NCBI RefSeq assembly: GCF_958295425.1 | Contig: NC_081142.1 | Coordinates: 21,720,530 to 21,784,529 of the forward strand | Length of the DNA stretch: 64,000 bases | Direction of reading: 5' to 3' | Source: Solea solea | Taxonomy: Eukaryota > Chordata > Actinopteri > Pleuronectiformes > Soleidae | In this document: positions 21,201 to 33,220 of the stretch, in pieces | Layout of the letters: the number at the start of each line of letters is the position of its first letter | Numbering within the stretch: the first letter of the stretch is position 1 | Translations under genes and position numbers: made by a program | Notes under the pieces: model-generated | Told to the model about the DNA's origin: nothing | Databases searched by the model: none | The model's input: only the letters and a program-made list of their open reading frames with translations

Positions 21201-24200
21201 CAGTTGTTGATAGAGAGACCTAATGTTCTAGTTGTCAAACAAGTTCAAAACACAGAAGTGTTTTGTCACAGGGTTGCCAGTGGTTGCACTATTTTGGATT
21301 TTCTTTTAATGCATCCAATTAAGGTTTCCATGTCAAATTGTTAATTTAATACCAAGATTTATTTCCTCTTCTAGCCTCCAACTGTTGTTTGCAGCATCTG
21401 CAAGCGCGATGGTCACCTAAAGGACGAGTGTCCTGAAGACTTTAAGAAGATTGAGCTGAAGCCTTTGCCACCCATGAACGACCGCTTCAGAGAAATCCTC
21501 GATGGCCTCTGCAAACTGTGTTACTGTACGTAGTTAACAGTGCAGTGATTTAAACATACATGACCAATGTTCAGTACAAAATGCAACGGGACATTCAACC
21601 AGAGAGAGATTTAAAGAAAGTTGCAAACAGTTAACTGCTGTTTTTAATTCACTATTACTGAGTGCAAGAAAAGCCAAAAAAAAAAAACTCTCACATTTCT
21701 GAACTTAAAATGAAAAAAAACACCTTCATTTTACTTGGATTCCTTGTGGTGGCTCTGTCTAACTGAATGTTTGCTCTTAGATGAATTGTCACCGTCACCT
21801 GTTGAGCAGCAGAAGAGGGAGCAGATCCTTGTAGGCCTGGAGAGGTTTATAAGAAAGGAGTACAATGGTGAGCACTAAGCACCAATTACTACACACAACA
21901 TATTTGCTAGAACCTTTAATTTTTTCTCTACTTAAGAGGCAAAGAGGGCTTTTTCTATCTGCAATAACATTTCTTATTTTAGTGGCAAAACTTTTTGTTT
22001 GCCTTTTTAATGCTCCTTAAGTTTTGTCAGCAGTTAAATAGACATCATTCATTCCCCTGTAACACAATTAGTGTATAGCTTATCAACATGAGTGAAAAGA
22101 AAAGCAGAAGTGATCTGAAGCAAATAGAAACAAGGCAATCAGAGATGGCAGACTTCACCCCATTCACACAACAAGCCTCTGTCGGCCTCTGTTCTGTCAT
22201 ATTGGCAAGTGCGGAAACACAAACGGACAGACAGACACACAGAGGCACTAAAAACAACACTTCACTTCTGCTCTGTGGGGTGAAGTAATTAGATTCACTT
22301 CCTGTATCTGAAATTGCAGATAAAGCTCAACTCTGCCTGTTTGGGTCCTCCAAAAATGGATTTGGCTTCCGCGACAGTGACCTTGATATCTGCATGACTC
22401 TGGAGGGTCATGAGACTGCAGAGGTAGATGACTAAACACAGAGAAACACTGGATTTTAACACAAAAAGATCAGAGATGTGATCACTCTGTTCTGCCATTG
22501 TTACAAATTTAAATCTATCTGAACAGAAGCTGAACTGCAAAGAGATCATTGAAGGCCTTGCAAAAGTGCTAAAGAAGCATACAGGTGTGTTAACATTTTT
22601 GCTAATCGTCTCAAACAAAGAATGTCATGTCAAAGTCAAAGACAGGATCTGACAAGTTTGGGTTTCTTATTTCTCCCAACATGGCAGGTTTGAGGAACAT
22701 CTTGCCTATTACAACAGCTAAAGTGCCTATTGTGAAGTTTGAACACAGACAGAGTGGTTTGGAGGGAGACATTAGTCTTTATAACACACTGGTGAGTGAA
22801 CAAGGGTCTCATGCTGGTACAATACACATCTACTTAGACATGCCCTCATATGACGAAAGTGCTGAATCATGTTTGCAGGCCCAGCACAACACCAAAATGC
22901 TGGCCACGTATGCAGCCCTAGATCCACGTGTGCAGTTCCTTGGATACACAATGAAGGTCTTCGCAAAGGTGTGTTGAACTGATACTTGCTATATATCTAT
23001 ATCTATCAATATACTTGATTGTTTGCTTTGGACCCATTTGTGGCTTCAGAAACATTATTTTATAAATATCCAAATTGATAATTTTGTGAAATATGATTCA
23101 AACTTGCGCTCAGTTTCACAGAGTCCCGCCTCTGCATTTTAATTTCACTTTACACCTTAATCACAACAGCTTTTCCATTTTGGTGTCACCTGTTTCCTCC
23201 AAAACGTCTTCTCACTCTGATTAATAAATAAATAAATAAATAACATTAGATCCAGGCCCATTTCTGTGTTGCCATGTTGCCGTTAGACTTGAATGACAAT
23301 AAGTTGTGCAACAGTTTAAACCACAATTTAACAGTCATTTAAAGTCATAAACATAATTTATTTAAAAGAAAAACATTTAAGACTCATGCATGAGCCATTT
23401 GTATGAACATATTTGGTCTTAAGTGGTGTTTATGAGGAATTTAGGAGAAGTGGTGTATTCACTAATGTGTATTGGGGTACAAAACAAAATTGTACCCAAG
23501 TGGTCTTGAAGTGGTCAAGAGCTGTTGTATGAGACACATGGAATTGGTTTTCTGTTATTAAAAGCACCATAATACAATCAACATATTTACATTATATGTT
23601 ACTTTGCAATTAAATTGGAAATTGAAAAAGCAAATGTACTGTATCTATCAAATGTAGAGTGAGCTGTCATCTGTCTACAAACTACAGTATTTTTAGACTA
23701 CTTTGTCCACATGACTGGTTTAGATTTGTAACTCATGACACGTCATACACACACTCATGTAGGCACTGGAATTGACAGTTGGTGCAACATTTTTTCATCC
23801 ATGTCCGTGATTGACAGGTCCCCTTTACAGACCAATCGCTTTACAGATCAATCGCTTGCCTGTGGCGAGAAGTTAATTTGAAAAACATTGTCATTTCAAA
23901 CCATTTCCTCTTCATTTCAGTGACAGTGTGACTCACAGGTGACAGAGCATTTGCGGTCGTGTCTAAAGCAGAGTTGTTAATGCTGTTTTGTGTCACCTGT
24001 CTAAAGTTTAGACACTTAGTATTCCATTAATGGTGCTGCCAGAAATGACAGGCTTTTCTTTTTGGACCCTGAAACAAGACTTCAATCCACCCACTTCCTC
24101 TACTCAAAAGTCCAAATGTGCACAGCGCTAATAAAGAACTATAAAGACTTCTGTAATTAAAAGGTGGGTGGTAGAAAATGAATGACTAGAGGACCAATAG

Positions 24201-27200
24201 AAACTTCACCTGCACCTGTAATGCTGACAAAGGTGGGGCTTGAAAGCCACAAGCACGTTATTCTCTAAGCCGAACCCTAACTAGCCTACTTCTGTGCCCC
24301 CAAGCGCTGCGACATTGGGGATGCATCCAGAGGAAGCTTGTCATCTTATGCCTACATCCTGATGGTGCTTTACTTCCTGCAGCAGAGGCAACCACCAGTC
24401 ATCCCTGTCCTACAGGAGGTAGGAGCCTCTGATCCATCACCATTTATAAGAAATGACCAGTGTCTGCTTTCAATAAAACGATAAAATATCTTTCTTTTTT
24501 CAGATCTTTGATGGGAACACTGTTCCACAGCGGATGGTTGATGGCTGGAATGCTTTCTTTTTTGATGATCTTCAGGATCTGGTGAGCTTATCAAAGAGGA
24601 TTTTACAATAACTCAGGTTTACACACATCAGCTTGAACTTGTAGCAGTATTGTTATTCAACATTATCTAAATTTAGACCTGCGGCTGGTTGAAAATACTG
24701 TAGTTTTCACTTGCAGAATTCATGTTTGTAACAAGCGTGTGTTGTGTTCACACAGCGGCGGCGTCTCACAGAGTTGCCACAAAACACGGAGTCCGTTGGG
24801 GAACTCTGGTTGGGCCTCCTGCGTTTTTATACCGAAGAGTTTGACTTCAAAGAGCACGTCATCAGCATCCGCCAAATGAAACGCCTTACCACCTTTGAGA
24901 AGCAGTGGACCAGCAAATGCATTGCTATTGAAGGTGTGCTGACTTGGATGTGCTTATTGTTGCTCCTTGACATCAGGGTTTTCTTCCCTGCTCATTCATC
25001 TGTTCTTCTCCTCAGATCCTTTTGATTTAAATCATAATCTTGGTGCTGGAGTTTCTCGCAAAAGTAAGTGATTTTGCTTGTAACTGAAAACATTCACATA
25101 CACGTACAACACACCATAGAATCTGTATTGAATAGCTCTAAAGTTCTGTATTCAGTATTTGTTTAGTGACATGGGTCCAGTCCCTGTGCTGACAGAAAAT
25201 GTAAGAAAAACCATTTCCAGTGTCTCACAACACTTAATCTAATCAGGAGCCAGAGCTACACAAAGAGGCAGTCCTCATCTTTCATGAGGTTAGGCTGTTT
25301 GTCTGAATAAACAAGGAGGGGAATACTAATGGCAGCCATGGTCCAGGATTTAAGCCAAAAGACGACATTGCTGATAGGGGCTTTAGAGACTTTTGACCAA
25401 TGCGGTATTTTCATTTGAGGCAAACGTCAGACACAAGTTAGAGTGATGTGATTGTGACACACGTCTGTTGCAACACATTGTGATGAAAGCATCTTAAGGT
25501 TTTGGAATGCAGCAAGTGTTTTAAGTGTCTTTTGATACTCAAACCAAAGAAGTAGGTCAAACTGGTCTTTGTCTTCTCTCAATAAGCTTTGAAACTTTAT
25601 CATCCACAAAAAGCTCTCTGGTGAAGAGAATGTACACAGATTTTTTTTCCCCACGCACTAATCAAGCAGCGAAGCTTCTGTGAGAGAAATGTAGTCCTGA
25701 TAATCCACCGTGTTTGTTTTTCTTAGTTTAATGTGATAATTAATTCAGTGAGGCCGGTCATCTCAGCAGGTTTTGGTTGCTTCATGACATCCGACACGAC
25801 AGGAGTGTGATCCCCAAGCGCCTCGGTTAAAAACAACTCTGGCTTTTCATGCAATCGCAGGAGCTGCATGTGAAGCCTCCATTTGCTGCTGTTAATGACT
25901 GAACTAAAAATGGAGTAATACAGAATTGTCAGCAACTGTATTTGTTCCACGTATTAACCTGTTTATATAATGCAGTACACACCAGAAGTTAATTCCCATG
26001 GTTCAATTAGGCTGTTTGAATTGAAAAAGTGTTACATTTGATTGAAGTGTAAGTTCATGATTCAAATACTTTTCCTTACTGTTGAATTTAATCTAAAAGC
26101 CATTTCCCTTGCACTGCTTCTTTTTCCTCCTGTAGTGACCAATTTCATCATGAAGGCTTTTATAAATGGCAGGAAATTGTTTGGAACCCCTTTCTACCCT
26201 GTCCCTGGCACTGAAGTGGTACGTCATTCATTGCACACAAAAAATGTTCCAGTGTCTGTCTGTCTGCACCTTGTCCTGAGGAAAAGATTGGGTTTTTTTT
26301 TTTGACAAAAGTGTCTGTTGTCTCTCTTGTGTTGTGCCGCAGGACTATTTCTTTGACTCAAAAGTCTTGACGGATGGCGAGTTGGCGCCCAACGACAGGT
26401 GCTGCAGGATCTGCGGGAAGATTGGACATTACATGAAGGACTGTCCAAAGAGACGCAGGTAGTCGATTTGTGTCCGTTGGAAAACTTTTCTTCTCACAGT
26501 AGAATCTAAAAGACAGACTTACTTAGGAAAGAAATACGGAGTGATGAATATGTAAAATCATTTAAACTTAATTTAAAAGTAATGTAATAAAGTTAATGTA
26601 AAATGTATGGAAACAGATTGTGCACATCAATCACATTAATGAGAAATCTACTTTTACCTACCTTAATGAGGTAGGTAAAATAGTGTGCTGTAGCAACAGA
26701 GGCATGTAAGAAATGTTGTATGAGCACTTCTGAGGGCATGTCATTTTTAGTCACCACTGGATTATTTACAAGGATTGCCACATTTCTTCCACATTTCAAA
26801 TGACTGAAGTTTTATTCCATCTGTTTGTAATGTATTGATTCACTCGGCTCTTTCCTGCCTGTGTCTCTATATTCTTACTCACATCTGTACACAAATACAC
26901 TGAAATCAAGCACAGCTGTGTGGTTGTTTTGCCAAAAAAATTACATAATGGACAGAAATGACATACGAATGGTGGGGGATCACAAGTGTTAACAGGAGAG
27001 ATGTGGAGCTATTATAAAACCAGGTGTGAGAGGGAAAAAAAAGAACTTACTGCTGTAGTTATTGGATCGTTTTGGACAGAGGTTAATACCAGTTCTCAGT
27101 GGATCAATGTATCTACCAAAAGCACGGACACCACCCTCAGACCTCCCATTAATTTAGGAACATAACAAAACTTTCACTTAACAATTGACAGTGCAACTTT

Positions 27201-30200
27201 CTATGCGTTTGGGGAAAACAGGCTTATTTGATGAGGAAGTACCACTGAATGTGTCATTAGAGCTGTTTGGAGCTATTCATCCCATTACATTACAACCTGA
27301 AGTTTTTATTTTTTTATTTTTATTAAATGGTCTTTGGCAGGATGAAGAAGAAAGAAAACGATAAAGACGATGATGTAAAAGAGGACGAAAGAGAACCGAA
27401 GGACAGGCGGTGTTTCCAGTGTGGCGACATGGGTCATGTACGGAGGGACTGTCCGGAGTACCGTCACCTCAAACAGAGGGTCACCGGAGTCCCAGGTATT
27501 CACACATACCTCTCTCACAGAAGCATATTTTGATATATTAATTCATGTTTAAACCACCATGGCATGTAATATAAATTGCCTAATACTTTCAGCAGTAGTG
27601 CTAATATTAAGTGGCTTGTGTAAATGTGTTTTTCCCCAGCTCCTCACATGGTTCAAGCTGTGGTCAGCTCCCAGTCTATCCCCATTCCTCAGGCAGCTGC
27701 AGACTGTCCTGGAAGAACCAGGCAGCCTTCTGAGTGTGTGAGTACACTACACACTGGTGTATTTTTCTAATTAATTTTTTAAAATATATTACATTATAGA
27801 AATATCTGTTCTTTAAACCGTCTGCCTTCATCCTAATTCAGAGGAAGTGAATAGGGAATTATGAATCAATAATCTTATTAATAAATCTTATTTATTAGAG
27901 TCGTTTAAAACCGAATGTCAGGCCTCTGAATCGCAATCGAATTGGATCATGAGGTACCTAGAGATTCAATCCCCGTGTTTTTCCTTGTGTTTTTCATTTG
28001 TTTCATGACTAATTTGAAATAAAAGGGAAGTAAAAACCCAATGTATGTAAGTAAAAACTGTTATAAACTAGACACACAGTTACAAAATATCATTGTCCAC
28101 TTGAATGAAGAAGAGAACACATGATTGGATCTAATAGAGTACTCTTTCTTTCTCTTGATAGTCGGACACTCGGCAGACTCCACCCTACTCCCCACAGCCC
28201 TCCTCTCTCCCTCAGAGTTCCTCCCAATCTTCCAGCTCCCCTCAGCCCTCCCACATCAAGTCCAGTTCTGCTGGTCCCCTGAAACAGCCCACCCACCCCC
28301 AGGTCCCTCTGTCCCTCTTTAGCTTGCCTACCACCCTTCCAGGCCAGTTCCATCCGGGTGCACTCAGCGCACTGGGGCTCCTGCCCTCCCACCAGCACCA
28401 GTCACATCAGTCCCAAGGGCAGCCTCATCACTCGGTCCACATCCCTTCCACCTCCTGGCCCATCCACGGACCTGTCCTCACCACGTCCTCTCCCAGTGCC
28501 CCCTCCCCGCCCGGCCTCAAATTCGCCCTGCGCTCCATGTCTGGGAAGGGGAGTCCCACAGGTTCAGGGGTCAACCCCAGTCCCATGAACCTGAACGACC
28601 CCAGCATCATCTTCGCCCAGCCGGCGGGGAGACAGCTGGGTATCGGTGGGCCAGGACGAGAAGGACACTGGCACAACCACATGGCACAACCGGGAGCACT
28701 CATGGGCAATGGCACTGTAGTCAAGTCAGGTAGTCACTGGGTGAACTTTGGTGGCACTATCTCTGTGGGATTCTGTCTGTCGCTTATATCTTTAAAGAGT
28801 AACTTCCACTTTTCACTGTCACTTTGCTATACGATCAAATGATTCTGGTCTCAGTCCACTGTATTTCAACAGAGACATAGGACAAACTGGCATTATGGCG
28901 AATAATAATTGCGTTAGTCCCGCTGAAACTGAAAAGTACTTTTGTTTAAAGTCGGGCTTAAACACCCAGATAATGGGATTGGTAGCTGAAGTTCAACTGC
29001 ATGTATACGTTCAGTCAGACTCGAGCTGGCCTGGGTGAGAGCTTGATGGCGCAGACATTTTCTATGTCAGACAATCATGTTCAGGAGACGTCAAAGTCAT
29101 TACTGCTATTAAAATATGACTGAACTGCTGCTTCTGCCCCGCCTGCTCAGTTGTATCAGTTATAATGTGAAAGGTGTCACTCTCTCTGTGCAGCACTGTA
29201 ATGTTGCCACAGACACGAAAACAAAACATTGCTGTACCAAGACAGTGAGTCACACACAATTCTGTGGAGCTGATGGCCTAAATCAGCACTGCATGAACTC
29301 ATTTGAGTTCCCATAATATGTAAGGGACATTTGTGTCTATTAATGAGATGTTAAGTTGCTCATTAAAATTAATTTTAAATGTACCATTTTAAACGGTTGT
29401 CTCTCATCAAAGCTCCACCCCAAAGCAATGAAATTAGTTGTCCTGAGTGCGGTTGAACACTTCTGCTGCGGTTTCTCTGCCGTTTCTGTAGGTGGGTTAG
29501 TGACCAATCATTCATGTGGACTGAATGAAATTATTTTGTCATGTTTGTTCCAGTATTGAGGCTACAGACTGGCTTTCTTTCTCTCTGTCTCTTCACTTAG
29601 ACAACTTTATTTATTTATGACAGTGTGGATACAACTAGGGAAAGAAAAAACATTGAGTTATGATGCTCACAGGCAAATGGACTGATGTGGCCCAAAACAA
29701 CCTTCTTAGCAAAGAAAAATTAGTTGACATGTAGTTTGTAACCGCTCAATGAAGAAGAACACAACTGTTTATTATTGGTGATTGTACTGACTTTTGTCTT
29801 GTGTGTGAGTCACTGAGTGTGACTTTTGTCTTGTGTGTGAGTCACTGAGTGTGTCTTTTGTCTTGTCTGTACAGAGTCTGGCCATCCAGCCCAGTTTGTG
29901 GGTGTGAGCACAGGCTCTCGGGTGTGGGAGCACAGTAAAGCCCCTCAGTACTCTCTGTCTCCATCCTGGCCCTACCATCTGCCCCAGAATTTCATCCAAC
30001 AGGGAAACGGAGGCTACCAGTCCAACAAACCCATCATGCCCCAAGGTCAGACTTTTTCACTGTTTAAAAAAAAAAACAAAAAACAAAAAACTTGTTCTTC
30101 ACTAATACCAAGTTGTTTTGATTCTCTCTCATCAGGTTCTGTGGTCAATCCAAATCCAAACTACCCTCTGGTCCCCCATCAAATCCGACATCAAGTAAAT

Positions 30201-30227
30201 CTAAACTTCATCCAACAGAAGAAATAA
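15201..30227 (+). CDS. tut4: Terminal uridylyltransferase 4 (Zcchc11), complete, 29 coding exons
   Basis: The coding exons are 15201-15681, 15774-15925, 16638-16754, 16838-17015, 17199-17287, 17403-17454, 17736-17805, 18014-18140, 18335-18454, 19804-19998, 20131-20305, 20395-20921, 21375-21525, 21781-21867, 22320-22423, 22527-22584, 22688-22791, 22879-22968, 24305-24418, 24504-24581, 24756-24933, 25016-25063, 26136-26218, 26343-26458, 27341-27495, 27640-27737, 28162-28729, 29875-30045 and 30136-30227. All junctions are GT/AG and phase-consistent, and the sum is 4578 nt (1525 residues; human TUT4 is about 1644). The ATG at 15201 is the first in its exon. The protein has a low-complexity N-terminus, a C2H2 finger (residues 223-245), a degenerate nucleotidyltransferase/PAP module (about 300-600), an acidic linker, a CCHC knuckle (767-780), the catalytic module with Asp861, Asp863 and probably Asp922, CCHC knuckles at 1147-1160 and 1189-1202, and a Pro/Ser/Gln-rich tail. 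TUT4 is known to uridylate pre-let-7 (with LIN28) and mRNA 3' ends. TUT7 is the alternative; the tail motifs and the gpx7 neighbour favour TUT4. Confidence 0.96.
15943..16165. mobile_element. Non-autonomous inverted-repeat element (MITE) in tut4 intron
   Basis: The ends are perfect 33-bp inverted repeats: the left end starts GGTCCGTGTACCATTCG at 15943 and the right end closes CGAATGGTACACGGACC at 16165. A 3-bp flank CTA is present on both sides (15940-15942 and 16166-16168), which fits a 3-bp target duplication as made by PIF/Harbinger-type transposases. The element is 223 bp, has no coding capacity and begins 17 bp past the exon 3 donor site. Confidence 0.85.
16178..16325 (+). repeat. Teleost interspersed repeat next to the MITE
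   Basis: It contains AGTCAAGTCACTTTTTTTAT, ATATAGCCCAACATCACAAA and GGCTTTACAGTCTTTACAG, a well-known dispersed repeat type of percomorph genomes. No coding capacity. Confidence 0.6.
16638..16754 (+). other. tut4: tut4 exon encoding the C2H2 zinc finger
   Basis: The exon encodes YLCKLCSVHIENIQGAHKHI followed by KEKRHKK, a C2H2 finger nearly identical to that of mammalian TUT4. In mammals this N-terminal part helps bind the LIN28/pre-let-7 complex. A repeated CAG at the acceptor (TTCACAGCAG) allows a one-codon alternative acceptor (exon start 16638 or 16641). Confidence 0.85.
17199..20305 (+). other. tut4: tut4 first (inactive) nucleotidyltransferase and PAP-associated module
   Basis: Exons in this span encode LRMYGSCLTQFAFKTSDINI, then the helical core with LVLAFRYWARLC and GGIPSYSLALMV, and the PAP-associated part with TVGQLWLEMLRFYT. 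At the catalytic position the motif is SDIN where an active enzyme has SDLD, so the second metal-binding Asp is Asn. The same change is found in mammalian TUT4, where this module serves in LIN28/let-7 recruitment and does not catalyse. Confidence 0.85.
21375..26218 (+). other. tut4: tut4 catalytic module: CCHC knuckle, active nucleotidyltransferase and PAP-associated domain
   Basis: The span starts with a CCHC knuckle (CSICKRDGHLKDEC). Next comes LCLFGSSKNGFGFRDSDLDI with the paired catalytic Asp residues, then FEHRQSGLEGDISLYN with a third acidic residue. It ends with the PAP core (CDIGDASRGSLSSYAYILMV) and the PAP-associated segment (LGLLRFYTEEFDFKEHVISI). All key residues expected of an active uridylyltransferase are present. 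Confidence 0.9.
23222..23243. repeat. (AAAT)n microsatellite in tut4 intron
   Basis: Five or more AAAT units lie in the 1.3-kb intron 22969-24304. The rest of that intron shows no exon or recognisable element. Confidence 0.8.
26343..27495 (+). other. tut4: tut4 C-terminal CCHC knuckle pair
   Basis: Two exons carry CRICGKIGHYMKDC and CFQCGDMGHVRRDC, separated by a Lys/Asp/Glu-rich linker. In TUT4/TUT7 these knuckles follow the catalytic module and bind the uridine tail. The linker is shorter than in human TUT4. Confidence 0.85.
29789..29874 (+). repeat. tut4: 32-bp tandem repeat merging into the acceptor of tut4 exon 29885-region exon
   Basis: Units start at 29789, 29821 and 29853, with shared cores CTTTTGTCTTGTGTGTGAG and TCACTGAGTGT. 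The third unit breaks off after CTTTTGTCTTGTC into TGTACAG, which is the polypyrimidine tract and AG acceptor of the penultimate coding exon (starting 29875). Confidence 0.8.
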
Positions 30228-30663
30228 ACTTATATCTCCTTTTAATTAGTTTAACGGTCAGTAACATAACACAGCAGAAAAAAATTGTACTCTTTGCATC
30301 ATTTGATCGCAGGTATTTTTAAAATGAATTTTATCATTTTTGTACAGTTTTTATGTTTTTTTTTGTCTCATTACATTGATTTGTGATACAAATGTCAAAT
30401 ATTTTAATACCCCCATTTTTGAGGGGGGTCTAAAAAAAGTGTTTTTATTTTATGTGTAAAGTAAGGAGAAAAAATGTAAACCTTTATTTTTATTAGCTGT
30501 ATTCATACTTTGCTTGCTACAAGATGAAGGCTTTGAATAGACGTTTGTTTTAAAAACAATCTAACATGTCACCCTAAGTATGTAGTGCCAAAGGCAGGGA
30601 TAGCAAGAAAAAAGGGAAAAATCTTAAACATAAAAAAAAAAAAACCCCTACAAAAAAAATAAA
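30228..30663 (+). other. tut4: tut4 3' UTR with AATAAA at 30658-30663
   Basis: The sequence after the stop is T-rich with several A-runs. AATAAA at 30658-30663 is followed by a GT-rich stretch (GTTTGTTGTGCC at about 30678), the usual arrangement for cleavage and polyadenylation. The end of the transcript is inferred from these motifs. Confidence 0.55.
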
Positions 30664-30689
30664 GAAAAAAGCAAACAAGTTTGTTGTGC

Positions 30690-33220
30690 CATGTGGATTT
30701 TTTTGTTTTGAATGAATCTTCGTGCCTGGTTTATTTACACTAATTCATTAAATAATATACTGCTGACATTACATAATAATAGATTAAAAGTACCTTCACT
30801 TCACTAATTCAGCCTGACATTGTTTTGGGACTTTACAAATTCATACCAATTAGTCATAAGGGATGTGTTGTGCTGCTAATGTGGTATTTGAAGTATATCA
30901 ATAGTTTCTGTTGAGTAAACACTGCCCCAAAAAAAGAGAAGTGTGTCCAAACTAAAGTTTGAGCTGAATCTTGAGTTCACAGTGTTCCAGTCCAAGGCAC
31001 CAATGAAAAGTCCAATGAGAAGTTCCCATTACTAAAGTCATCAAGGCAGAGTCCACTAGTTCAAAGACCGGCTCCACTTGAAGCTTGACGTACAAAAAAG
31101 GTTTTGCATTTAACACAAACGACACCATTGTTGCAATATTAAACAGAGTTTATTTACTACGTACCAGGGACTTTGATCTATATATGCCAAGCACGCGAAT
31201 CAGGGCGTGAACTAGACTGTATTTATCTAAACCTCAAAGGTCTTATAGAGTTCTGGGTGTTGTGAAAATCCTGTCATGCAAGAGTCAGAATCAAAACAAT
31301 GCCATTTTTGGCAGGATGCCACACTTTTTTTTTTACATGCACAACAGACAAATATAACGGGCAGCACAAATACAAGGAACTACTGTATGTCAGGCAACTT
31401 GTTTCCTCAACGATCGCTACCACAAAACGCGCTCAAAGCGAGCATAGAAGACGGAGTGATGGGAACCCACTGGCAACTGATTCTGCTTGTGTACTAATCA
31501 CTTCATATCAGGTACATAATCCAACACTTATCTTGTCTATGTTGCGTGCTTTTATTGCAATTTCTAATTTTAGGATGAGGGAAAATTTCACAAAAAGTCG
31601 TACCATCCAGAGCTCTATAGGCAGCATGTCTGTAAATATATAATAAATACAACTATCTTGGGCAGAGAGTCACTTCCTACGCAGGATTATTGGATCTTTA
31701 AACCTTGATTGTTGTTTATAAAATGAAGAATCCACTATGTTTCCACCATGTTTTTGAGTGCTTTGCTTCCTACAGGATACTCGCAACCACTTTTTACGTT
31801 CTGCAAAGCTCTGATTGGTCAATTGCTTCTCCAGCTGGCAGGAGAGCACTGAAGCTCTCACTCACGAAAACAAAGTATGACACGGGTGAACGATGACTCC
31901 AGGTCTGGAACCAGGCTGCCAAATTTCCGTTATCCATCCGCTCTGCAGACTGGCATTAAAATCCGACTCCTGTCTTCATGCCACAGCTGCAGTGTACAAC
32001 AGTCTCAGGTAACTGCGTTGGCAAAGTCAACGTTTACTACAACTACCGCTGCTGTTCTTTTTCAAAGGTGCATACATACTTTGACATAATGATGTAATTC
32101 AATCAAATGTCCTTGATTAAACACACTAAACATTAAAAAGCTTCTAATAAGCAGGTGGTCAGAACATTTTAAACTAATAAACGAAATGGGTAGACGGCTA
32201 CTTCTATCACATGACCTCCCCGACTGTGTGCTCATATTCAAGATGGGACAGTTGTCATCTTCACTCTCGGGAGCAGAAGAAGCTTTGTCACGAGGCCGCT
32301 CTAGAATCTTTTCATGTCGCACTCTTTACCTCCCACTCTCCGTGGAGAATGCAGAGGCTTCGAGGAACTGTAACAGTTTTCGGTAATAGATCTGCAACAA
32401 CACACAGGGCAGCACAAAGAGGTGTAACTGTGTACGGTCAGTATAGTTATCAATACTTCATACCAAATGATTATGGAAAGCACTAACAAAGAGTGCTCAA
32501 GCCGAGTTCCTAATCAGAATTCTGGATGGTGGTTGTTGCTGTTAAGATGGTTTAAATGCGTAGGTGACTGATGGATTTAGTACAACTATGTAATATGTAC
32601 AGTAGGTGCTGTATATGTTTGGGACAGTGGTTCATCATGACTGTGTCTAAACACATTCTAATGTTTGTCTTTTTATTATTTGCAGTGCTGGATTCAGGAT
32701 TTAGCTGGTACATGGCATTTCTCTCTCACTTTTAAGAATGAACAACACAAAATAAACATAAGGTCTAATGAAGCAGATTAAATTGAAGGTCAAACTCTGG
32801 CTCCTCTCCTTTCTTGTTCCTTTGTTATATTGTTTTGTTTCCTTGCTTTTTTAAAAAAAAACAAAAAACATTTTCCTCTCTTTTTTTCACATTTCAGAGT
32901 ATTTTAATTGTACTTTCTATTTGTACTAGAGTGCATTTCAGGAGTAAATTATGTATTTTTCACTCCCCTACATTTGACAGGTGTTGTAATTATTGATTTG
33001 CTGATCATTGCTGATTATTACAGGTTTAAATTCCTACAATGAACATGTGAAATATACACTGCATTGTTCATAAAGTTAATTTTACCACAGCATGACTAAT
33101 ACGTAAGTATATCAATCTACTGTATTTTTGCCTGTGTAACTGGTTTGTTTACTTTAAATTAATGCATTTTAGAGCCCCAAATCCCTCACAAACAAAAGTA
33201 TTCGTTGTTGCTTTACTCAC
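30690..33220. other. Gap between tut4 and the C1orf87-like gene
   Basis: No exon could be supported on either strand. This interval should hold the 3' half of the C1orf87-like gene if that gene were complete. An open stretch on the - strand at 32062-32322 has ordinary-looking protein composition, but the frame has a stop just upstream and matches nothing I know. The A/T runs around 32840-32890 are low complexity. Confidence 0.4.

Noticed and set aside
32062..32322. Possible downstream exon of the C1orf87-like gene (- strand)
   Set aside because: No acceptor in the required phase, no resemblance to the expected EF-hand-like continuation, and a stop just upstream in frame.
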